Source: Io17-Chloro-G2 sp034420695 (lineage in GTDB: Bacteria; Chloroflexota; Dehalococcoidia; Lucifugimonadales; UBA3495). From it: 5,266 bases of DNA. This document shows positions 1-5,024 of the stretch, piece after piece. The notes under the pieces were generated by a model. The model was not told the DNA's origin. It did not search any database and saw nothing but the letters and a program-made list of their open reading frames with translations. The DNA lies in contig DAOULB010000036.1 of assembly GCA_034420695.1 (NCBI GenBank), positions 1 to 5,266 on the forward strand, read 5' to 3'. Numbering within the stretch: position 1 is the stretch's first letter; each line of letters starts with the position of its first letter. The translations under genes were made by a program, and so were the position numbers.

Positions 1-1454
1 CCAGCGAAGTGACCGGGGACTTGGCCTCCCAGTGGGAAGTCAGCCCCGACGGGACTGTTTACACCTTCACCCTGCACGATGCCAACTGGCACGACGGGAC
101 GCCGGTGAAGGCCAGTGACGTGGTGTTCACCTTTGACCGGATAGTGGAAGAGGGAGCGATACGGAGCCGGACGGCGGCGCTGCGGACCTTCTACGAGCAC
201 GGGACGGCGAGGGCCCTGGATGAGAAGACAGTGGAAGTGCCGTTGAAGTTTCCTGGGGCGACGTTCCTGACCAACTTGGCGGTGGACTACTTCAAGATTT
301 ATCCGGAGCACGTGGCGGCTGGGCTGACCCAGGAAGATGCCAACTGCTGCCCGGAGAATATCATCGGTTCCGGCCCGTGGATTCTGAAGAACTGGGACCG
401 GGGCACGGTGCGGGAGTATGAGAGGAACCCGGACTACTTCAAGCCGGGGTTGCCTTTCTTCGACGGACTGAAGTTCAATGTCATACGTGACGTTAACCGG
501 GTGTACGGGGCGCTGACCGTGGGCCAGGCCTTCGCCACCGACGGCCCGTGGAGCTCAGGGTTCCGGCCTGAGGACATGTTCCGGCTGCAAGACGACACCA
601 AGGGACGAGTACGGGCGCGGACGCTGGACGGCGGGTCCGGAACCTTCTTTATCCTGCACCAGAACAAGGCGCCATTCGACGACCCGCGGATGAGGAAGGC
701 GTTGTACCTGGGGCTGGACCGGCAGAACGTGGTGGACATTGTTTACTGCACCGAAGCCTACGGGTGCTTCGCCTCGCCGGGGACCTTCTTCCCCAGGGGA
801 ACGGTCAAGGTTGAGGAAGATCTGAGCGAGGTACCGGGCTACCGGAGGGCGGCGGACGGGCAGAAGGACCCCCGGGACATAGCCGAGGCCAAGCGGCTGA
901 TGGCTGAAGCGGGATATCCCGACGGCATCGAGCTTCAATTGAACAGCGGTGACAGCGCAACGGGCGTCAAGGTGGCGGAAGTGGCCACAGAGCAGCTGCG
1001 AAGAGACCTAGGGATAGACTTCACTATCAACCCGGTGGACACGGCCACCTACCACGTGCACACCCGTGAGGGTACGCACCATGCGACGCTGGTGGGCGGC
1101 ATTGGGCTGCTGACCCGTGACCCTGCAGACATCCTGCTGCAGGTGTATGTCACGGACATCGAAAAGAACCCGGACAACTGGGCGCTGCCGCGGCTAACTG
1201 AACTGATGGACCTGCAGGCTATGGAGCTTGACCTGGACACGCGGCAGTCTCAGTTTGCAGAGATGACAGAAATCCTGCGTGAAGGCGAGGGGCACTGGGT
1301 GCCGCAAACCTGGGTGGACCAGGGAGCAGCTCTGGACTACCGCCTGCAGCACTTCAACACGCCGGACTCCATACAGCACATGCACAGCTGGGAGTTCGTC
1401 TGGTGGGACCCGGACGCAACCTGTCCCGACGAGAGAGGCTGCGAGCAAAACTAG
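1..1454 (+). CDS. Extracellular solute-binding protein, family 5 (Dpp/Opp type), 5' end missing
   Basis: Binding protein of a peptide/nickel-type ABC importer. It should act outside the membrane, capturing the solute and delivering it to the B/C permeases encoded next. The reading frame is open from base 3 at the left edge (S-E-V-T-G-D-L-A), so the GTG at 9 is an internal codon; signal peptide and first lobe are lost. Family 5 hallmarks are visible: D-L-A-S-Q-W then Y-T-F-T-L with W-H-D-G-T-P-V-K-A-S-D-V-V-F-T early on, the I-I-G-S-G-P-W turn near 360-380, E-R-N-P-D-Y-F-K-P-G-L-P near 420-450, and N-K-A-P-F-D-D-P-R-M-R-K-A-L near 660-705. A-K-R-L-M-A-E-A-G-Y-P-D-G follows near 890-925. About 484 residues remain of an expected 550-600. 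Six cysteines fall in three close pairs. Substrate cannot be read from sequence; peptides, nickel complexes and sugars are all possible. A 73-base gap separates it from the permease. Confidence 0.93.
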   Translation, partial: SEVTGDLASQWEVSPDGTVYTFTLHDANWHDGTPVKASDVVFTFDRIVEEGAIRSRTAALRTFYEHGTARALDEKTVEVPLKFPGATFLTNLAVDYFKIYPEHVAAGLTQEDANCCPENIIGSGPWILKNWDRGTVREYERNPDYFKPGLPFFDGLKFNVIRDVNRVYGALTVGQAFATDGPWSSGFRPEDMFRLQDDTKGRVRARTLDGGSGTFFILHQNKAPFDDPRMRKALYLGLDRQNVVDIVYCTEAYGCFASPGTFFPRGTVKVEEDLSEVPGYRRAADGQKDPRDIAEAKRLMAEAGYPDGIELQLNSGDSATGVKVAEVATEQLRRDLGIDFTINPVDTATYHVHTREGTHHATLVGGIGLLTRDPADILLQVYVTDIEKNPDNWALPRLTELMDLQAMELDLDTRQSQFAEMTEILREGEGHWVPQTWVDQGAALDYRLQHFNTPDSIQHMHSWEFVWWDPDATCPDERGCEQN

Positions 1455-1515
1455 CGAACGACCCTCTATAAGCATAAGCAGGAAAGGCTGATTTGCCCGC
1501 ATCGCAAGAGAGGCT

Positions 1516-1522
1516 AGGAGGG
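1516..1522 (+). promoter_or_regulatory. Ribosome binding site of first DppB-type permease
   Basis: AGGAGGG lies five bases before the ATG at 1528 and is a near-perfect Shine-Dalgarno sequence. It fixes the start of the permease. I saw no terminator or convincing promoter in the 73-base gap after the binding protein gene, so cotranscription is the simplest reading. Confidence 0.8.
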
Positions 1523-1527
1523 AAGGT

Positions 1528-1821
1528 ATGAGGGACTACACCATAAGGCGGTTGGCGCTCTTCGTTCCCACGATTATCCTGGCGACTATGCTGGTATTCG
1601 CCCTGTTCTGGATCGTGCCAGGCGACGCAGCTTACATGATCCTGACCGGTGGCGACGACGATGCGGGCAAAGTCTCTTTGGAGCAACTGGAACAGCTCAA
1701 GGAGGAACTGGGCCTGAACCGGCCCATTTACTCCCAGTACGGCCACTGGCTATGGGACATTCTGAGGGGCGACCTGGGCACCTCCATTTGGTACAAGGTC
1801 CCGGTCTGGGCAGAGTTGGAG
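1528..1821 (+). repeat. Near-identical 5' block of permease copy 1
   Basis: Codons 1-98 of copy 1 match codons 1-98 of copy 2 (3622-3915) with 14 differences in 294 bases by hand count, about 95% identity. From codon 99 on, identity drops abruptly to about 78%. This is a direct repeat at an offset of 2094 bases. Confidence 0.85.
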
Positions 1822-2490
1822 GCCAGGTTCTACGTTACGATTGAGCTTGCGGTGATGTCCATCATCATGGCCTTCATCGTGGCGGTGCCCTTGGGCGTAA
1901 TCTCTGCGGTGAAACAGGACACTTGGGGCGACTATACGAGCCGCGTCTTCGCCCTCATCGGAATAGCGCTTCCCACGTTCTGGCTGGGAATCCTGATGGT
2001 GTATGGCCTAGCATACTTCTTCAATTGGCTGCCTCCCTTGGGATATGCCAAGGTGTGGGAGGAGCCCCTGACGAACCTCCAGCAGTTGTTCTTCCCCGCG
2101 TTGGCGCTGGCATTCCACGACTTGGCATTCACAGCCAGGGTGACACGGTCGTCGATGCTGGAAGTGATGCGGGAAGACTACATGAGGACCGCCCGGGCCA
2201 AAGGCCTCAAGGAAATGATTGTCATCGGCCGCCATGCTTTGAAGAACGCTTTGCTTCCGGTAGTAACCATATCGGGGTACCAGTTCGGAAGGATGCTGGG
2301 CGGCGTGATTATTGTGGAGTCGATCTTCGTTGTACCCGGAATGGGGACACTGCTGATAGACAGCATTATCCACCGGGACTTCGTTGTCCTGCAGGCTATC
2401 ATTCTGGTAATAGCTGCAGTAACCCTGTTGCTGAATCTCGTGATTGACCTTCTGTACGGCGTCTTGGATCCCAGGATCCGGTACAGTTAG
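1528..2490 (+). CDS. ABC transporter permease, DppB/OppB family (copy 1)
   Basis: Inner-membrane permease, the B half of the channel of a peptide/nickel-type importer. At 320 residues it has normal family length. The N-terminus (Y-T-I-R-R-L-A-L-F-V-P) and the first membrane helix (about 9-30) ending in V-P-G-D are typical of DppB. A periplasmic stretch follows (about 31-100), with the G-D-L-G-T-S motif at 81-86. Further helices lie at roughly 103-126, 139-165, 186-205, 240-275 and 285-310. The cytoplasmic EAA loop that docks with the ATPase is clear at about 216-245 (E-D-Y-M-R-T-A-R-A-K-G-L, ending A-L-L-P). The C-terminus D-P-R-I-R-Y is the usual family ending. It follows the binding protein gene and precedes a DppC-type gene by 44 bases, the standard operon order. 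A close paralogue lies at 3622-4584. The transported solute is unknown. Confidence 0.95.
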   Translation: MRDYTIRRLALFVPTIILATMLVFALFWIVPGDAAYMILTGGDDDAGKVSLEQLEQLKEELGLNRPIYSQYGHWLWDILRGDLGTSIWYKVPVWAELEARFYVTIELAVMSIIMAFIVAVPLGVISAVKQDTWGDYTSRVFALIGIALPTFWLGILMVYGLAYFFNWLPPLGYAKVWEEPLTNLQQLFFPALALAFHDLAFTARVTRSSMLEVMREDYMRTARAKGLKEMIVIGRHALKNALLPVVTISGYQFGRMLGGVIIVESIFVVPGMGTLLIDSIIHRDFVVLQAIILVIAAVTLLLNLVIDLLYGVLDPRIRYS

Positions 2491-2523
2491 ACCCTGCCGG
2501 GGTAGCCGCTTAACACATTAGTT

Positions 2524-2528
2524 GGGAG
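2524..2528 (+). promoter_or_regulatory. Ribosome binding site of DppC-type permease
   Basis: GGGAG lies six bases before the ATG at 2535. It is weaker than the sites of the two B-type genes. The 44-base gap after the preceding gene has no visible terminator, which fits one transcript. Confidence 0.55.
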
Positions 2529-2534
2529 ATAACT

Positions 2535-3461
2535 ATGTTGGAACGCACCGAAGAAGCTGTACTGGCTAGAGAGTCATCTTCCTGGTTGCAATACCCCGGG
2601 CAGGTGGGGAGAGGCCTGCTGTCCTTCGCCAGGCGCAAACCCTTGGGGGCCATTGGCGGCTCGGTAGTGGTGCTCCTGGTGTTTATAGCCTTGTTTTCTC
2701 CGGTGCTGGCCCCGTATGGGGACCGGGAAATCATTCGGATGGAAACTGGCAAGGTGCCTGTTTACTACGCACCCAGCACCGACTATCCGCTAGGGACCGA
2801 CCACGTGGGCCGGGACACCCTGAGCCGAATAATGTATGGGGCCAGGATCTCCCTGTACGTAGGTGGAATGTCTGTGGGCATTGGCATCACACTTTTCTTC
2901 TTGGTGGGGGTGCTTTCGGCTTACGCCGGAGGGAAAGTCGACCTGGTTATTCAACGGCTCATCGATGCCAAGATGGCGTTACCAGGCTTGGTAATCGCCC
3001 TTGCCATCATGGCAGCCCTGGGATCGTCCCTGAACAACGTGATCTTAGCAATTGTCATTGGCTTGGCGCCTGCGGTTGTACGAACCGTGCGCTCGCAAGT
3101 GCTTTCGCTTAAAGAAATGGACTACGTGCTCGCCGCCAGGGCAGTCGGCGCTTCGCCGATTCGCATCATGCTGCGGCACATCGTACCCAACTGTTTCGCC
3201 ACCTACTTGATTCTGGCAACCTACTACTTAGGGTTTGCCATTATCCTGGAGGCTTCTCTGAGCTTCCTGGGCGTAGGGTCACCTCCAGACGTCCCCAGCT
3301 GGGGCGGAATGCTTACCATGGCATCCCAAGCCCACATCAAGACCGGCCCCTACACGGCTATCTTCCCAGGGCTGGCAATATTCATCGTGGTACTGGGGTT
3401 CAACCTGCTGGGAGACGCGCTCAGGGACGTTTTCGACCCCAGGCTGCGCGGCACCAGTTAA
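2535..3461 (+). CDS. ABC transporter permease, DppC/OppC family
   Basis: Inner-membrane permease, the C half of the importer channel, expected to pair with a DppB-type subunit. At 308 residues it has normal length. A cytoplasmic N-terminal tail with R-R-K-P-L-G (33-38) leads into the first helix (about 38-60), matching the OppC N-terminal domain. The family motif L-G-T-D-H-V-G-R-D-T-L-S-R-I-M-Y-G-A-R is at 86-104. More helices lie at about 106-130, 145-163, 166-184, 222-245 and 275-295. The EAA loop is at about 196-219 (D-Y-V-L-A-A-R-A-V-G-A-S ... R-H-I-V-P-N). The DppC signature E-A-S-L-S-F-L-G-V-G is at 239-248, followed by P-S-W-G-G-M-L. The protein ends D-P-R-L-R-G. It is the last gene before a strong terminator; no ATPase gene follows, so DppD/DppF-type partners must be encoded outside the window. 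Confidence 0.96.
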   Translation: MLERTEEAVLARESSSWLQYPGQVGRGLLSFARRKPLGAIGGSVVVLLVFIALFSPVLAPYGDREIIRMETGKVPVYYAPSTDYPLGTDHVGRDTLSRIMYGARISLYVGGMSVGIGITLFFLVGVLSAYAGGKVDLVIQRLIDAKMALPGLVIALAIMAALGSSLNNVILAIVIGLAPAVVRTVRSQVLSLKEMDYVLAARAVGASPIRIMLRHIVPNCFATYLILATYYLGFAIILEASLSFLGVGSPPDVPSWGGMLTMASQAHIKTGPYTAIFPGLAIFIVVLGFNLLGDALRDVFDPRLRGTS

Positions 3462-3503
3462 GCCACGACCCTGGCAAGCACAGCGGACAAGTTAGACTAG
3501 GCC

Positions 3504-3540
3504 AGAAAGGGCGGCTTCTGTATGGACCGCCCTTTCTTTC
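3504..3540 (+). terminator. Intrinsic terminator after the DppC-type gene
   Basis: An 11-bp perfect stem pairs 3504-3514 (AGAAAGGGCGG) with 3527-3537 (CCGCCCTTTCT) around a 12-base loop. The right arm runs into a pyrimidine-rich CTTTCTTTC tail. It lies 43 bases after the DppC stop and closes the SBP-B-C unit, placing the second B-type gene in a separate transcription unit. Confidence 0.82.
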
Positions 3541-3557
3541 AACCCTCCCACACGTCA

Positions 3558-3587
3558 ATTGGCTTCTAGCCAATACTCAACTGAAAT
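3558..3587 (+). promoter_or_regulatory. Possible weak promoter with inverted repeat before permease copy 2
   Basis: After the terminator, the gap holds a perfect 7-bp inverted repeat, ATTGGCT (3558-3564) and AGCCAAT (3568-3574), with a 3-base spacer. It overlaps a -35-like TTGGCT (3559-3564), which is 17 bases from a -10-like TGAAAT (3582-3587). Each box matches the sigma70 consensus at only four of six bases. A promoter is expected here because of the upstream terminator, and the repeat could be an operator. Both readings are inference. Confidence 0.3.
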
Positions 3588-3605
3588 AAGGAAGGTGAAG
3601 CTTGC

Positions 3606-3612
3606 AAGGAGG
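3606..3612 (+). promoter_or_regulatory. Ribosome binding site of second DppB-type permease
   Basis: AAGGAGG lies nine bases before the ATG at 3622. It is a strong Shine-Dalgarno sequence. The bases upstream of the ATG do not resemble those before copy 1, so the duplication as it survives is confined to the coding region. Confidence 0.8.
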
Positions 3613-3621
3613 AACTAAGTT

Positions 3622-3915
3622 ATGAGGGCGTATACCATAAGGCGGTTAGCGCTCTTCGTTCCCACGATTATCCTGGCTACTATGCTGGTATTCGCCCTGT
3701 TCTGGATCGTGCCAGGCGACGCAGCCTACATGATCCTGACCGGCGGCGACGACGATGCGGGCAAAGTCTCCTTGGAGCAACTGGAACAGCTCAAGGAGGA
3801 ACTGGGCCTGAACCGGCCCATCTACTCCCAGTACGGCCACTGGCTATGGGATATTATGCGGGGTGACCTGGGCACCTCCATTTGGTACAAGGTCCCGGTC
3901 TGGGAAGAGTTGGAG
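3622..3915 (+). repeat. Near-identical 5' block of permease copy 2
   Basis: Partner of the block at 1528-1821. Weaker homology continues through the rest of the gene and ends with a shared 15-base stretch over the stop codon, at 2479-2493 and 4573-4587. The flanks beyond are unrelated. Confidence 0.85.
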
Positions 3916-4584
3916 GACCGGTTCTACGTCACAATCGAACTGGCCATCATCGCTATTATCATGGCCTTTACCGTTGCGGTGCCCTTGGGGGTGTTTTCAG
4001 CGGTAAAACAGGACACTTGGGGAGATTATGCAGCCCGGGTGTTTGCCCTCATTGGGATTGCCCTTCCCACCTTCTGGTTTGGCATCCTGATGGTTTATGG
4101 GCTGGCCTACTGGTTCAACTGGCTGCCCCCATTGGGCTACGCCAAAGTGTGGGAGGACCCGAGCACCAACCTACAGCAGCTGGTTTTTCCGGCTATAGCC
4201 TTGGCTTTCAACGACTTGGCGTTTGCCTCCCGGGTCACCAGGTCGTCTATGCTGGAGGTGATGCGGGAAGACTACATGAGGACGGCCCGAGCCAAGGGAC
4301 TTAAAGAGTTCGTTGTGATAGGGCGCCACGCCCTAAAGAACGCTCTGCTGCCGGTGGTTACGATCTCCGGATACCAGTTTGGCAACATGCTCAGCGGAGT
4401 CATCATCGTAGAGTCCATTTTCGTCGTGCCGGGAATGGGCACCCTGCTGATAGACAGCATCATCCACCGGGACTTCGTTGTGCTGCAGGCTGTCATCCTG
4501 ATAGTAGCTGCCGTCACGTTGACACTGAACCTGATCATCGATCTTTTGTACGGTGTCTTGGACCCCAGAATACGGTACAGTTAG
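3622..4584 (+). CDS. ABC transporter permease, DppB/OppB family (copy 2, no adjacent DppC)
   Basis: Paralogue of the permease at 1528-2490 with exactly the same length (320 residues) and no gaps; by eye 29 residues differ, about 91% identity. All family features are kept: the N-terminal Y-T-I-R-R-L-A-L helix, G-D-L-G-T-S at 81-86, the EAA loop at about 216-245 and the D-P-R-I-R-Y ending. Differences cluster in residues 95-118, 136-164, 179-204, 229-231 and 255-305, while the EAA core is unchanged, so ATPase contact should be preserved. DNA differences after codon 98 are mostly synonymous, the mark of purifying selection, so it is unlikely to be a pseudogene. It sits behind a terminator and before a non-coding region, without a DppC gene beside it. 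It may pair with the upstream DppC or with a C subunit encoded elsewhere; the sequence cannot decide. Confidence 0.94.
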   Translation: MRAYTIRRLALFVPTIILATMLVFALFWIVPGDAAYMILTGGDDDAGKVSLEQLEQLKEELGLNRPIYSQYGHWLWDIMRGDLGTSIWYKVPVWEELEDRFYVTIELAIIAIIMAFTVAVPLGVFSAVKQDTWGDYAARVFALIGIALPTFWFGILMVYGLAYWFNWLPPLGYAKVWEDPSTNLQQLVFPAIALAFNDLAFASRVTRSSMLEVMREDYMRTARAKGLKEFVVIGRHALKNALLPVVTISGYQFGNMLSGVIIVESIFVVPGMGTLLIDSIIHRDFVVLQAVILIVAAVTLTLNLIIDLLYGVLDPRIRYS

Positions 4585-4621
4585 ACCTGAGCTAAACGGA
4601 TTCGGCCAAAGAAGCTGAGGG

Positions 4622-4671
4622 AGCGGCGGCCACTGAGGGGAGTAGTTCTCCTAGATGAAGTGGCCGTCGCT
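4622..4671 (+). terminator. Long hairpin downstream of permease copy 2, possible terminator
   Basis: A 13-bp stem pairs 4622-4634 (AGCGGCGGCCACT) with 4659-4671 (AGTGGCCGTCGCT) with a single G-U pair. A small inner stem of GGAG (4639-4642) and CTCC (4648-4651) sits within the loop. It begins 37 bases after the permease stop, where a terminator would be expected. There is no T tract after the stem (TCGCG follows), so it may instead stabilise the 3' end or work with a factor-dependent terminator. Confidence 0.5.
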
Positions 4672-4766
4672 TCGCGTCCGGCGAGACTGATTATCCATTA
4701 CGAATTCCTGCATTGGAATGGGGATGAGGCTCCAGATAAAGATTCACGTATCCCGGATTTTTGCAG

Positions 4767-4788
4767 CTATGTCCATCTATTGACATAG
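4767..4788 (+). promoter_or_regulatory. Palindrome overlapping the -35 box, candidate operator
   Basis: CTATGTC (4767-4773) and GACATAG (4782-4788) form a perfect 7-bp inverted repeat with an 8-base spacer. The right half covers most of the -35 hexamer TTGACA (4780-4785). A dimeric regulator bound here would compete with RNA polymerase, so repression is the natural guess. The regulator is not encoded in the window. Confidence 0.4.
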
Positions 4789-4809
4789 ACAATTGCGATA
4801 ATTTATATT
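4780..4809 (+). promoter_or_regulatory. Sigma70-like promoter of the downstream lipoprotein gene
   Basis: A consensus -35 TTGACA (4780-4785) is followed after 18 bases by a -10 TATATT (4804-4809, five of six matches). It lies in a short AT-rich island (about 4780-4810) within GC-rich surroundings. Transcription would start near 4815-4818, leaving a leader of about 210 bases before the ATG at 5025. It is the best promoter candidate in the window. Confidence 0.6.
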
Positions 4810-4833
4810 ACCCGCACTTTCACAAACCCCCAC

Positions 4834-4857
4834 TTGCAGCTGGTCAATCCAGCGCAA
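4834..4857 (+). ncRNA. Leader hairpin 1
   Basis: TTGC (4834-4837) and GCTGG (4839-4843) pair with CCAGC (4849-4853) and GCAA (4854-4857), giving nine base pairs with one bulged A (4838) and a 5-base loop. It lies about 20 bases after the predicted transcription start and is the first element of the structured leader. It matches no riboswitch class that I recognise. Confidence 0.4.
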
Positions 4858-4877
4858 ACAATAGTCAAGCGCGCTGC

Positions 4878-4927
4878 TTGGGTTGTGAGAACGGCCCGGC
4901 TCCGACAGGAGCAACCCCAACTTTTTC
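4878..4927 (+). terminator. Terminator-like hairpin in the leader, possible attenuator
   Basis: An inner stem GCTCC-GACA-GGAGC (4899-4912) is nested within an outer pairing of TTGGGTTG (4878-4885) with CAACCCCAA (4912-4920), with one bulge and a one-base overlap at 4912. It is followed directly by CTTTTTC (4921-4927). A hairpin followed by a T run within a leader looks like an attenuator. TGTGAGA (4884-4890) can instead pair with TCTCACA (4939-4945), overlapping the outer stem at 4884-4885. The switch model is inference. Confidence 0.4.
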
Positions 4928-5011
4928 TGGAGGGGCGCTCTCACAGTCCTTCGAAGGTAATGGGTCTACCCTTCCCCGAGCCCTGGCACTCCCTTAGCAA
5001 TCAAGGTTAAT

Positions 5012-5017
5012 GGAGGT
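5012..5017 (+). promoter_or_regulatory. Ribosome binding site deciding the lipoprotein start
   Basis: GGAGGT lies seven bases before the ATG at 5025, an ideal spacing. An in-frame ATG at 5010 overlaps this site and would add five residues (M-E-V-R-K), but it has only a poor upstream site (AAGG, 5003-5006). The start at 5025 is preferred. Confidence 0.75.
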
Positions 5018-5024
5018 CCGGAAA

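Noticed and set aside
434..938. Minus-strand open frames opposite the solute-binding protein
   Set aside because: Long antisense frames are expected in GC-rich coding DNA; the + strand frame carries clear family 5 motifs.
1432..1515. A 9-base direct repeat AGAGAGGCT at 1432-1440 and 1507-1515, and a tandem ATAAGC at 1468-1479
   Set aside because: They are too short and low in complexity to indicate a mobile element target site or a regulatory site.
1923..2447. A 174-codon + frame inside permease copy 1 and a similar one at 3882-4304 in copy 2
   Set aside because: They are out-of-frame shadows of the permease genes; their products lack membrane helices or family motifs, and the frame has different extents in the two copies.
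4704..4719. A 5-bp inverted repeat ATTCC/GGAAT in the gap
   Set aside because: This length is expected by chance and it has no promoter or T tract nearby.
4761..4997. A 78-codon open frame on the + strand in the gap before the lipoprotein gene
   Set aside because: It starts with TTG, lacks a ribosome binding site, overlaps the best promoter in the window, and its protein (many Pro, Ser, Asn) resembles no family I know.
3462..5024. The possibility that the permease duplication was made by a mobile element
   Set aside because: I saw no transposase, terminal inverted repeats or target-site duplications; homology between the copies stops at the coding region and a few bases past the stop.
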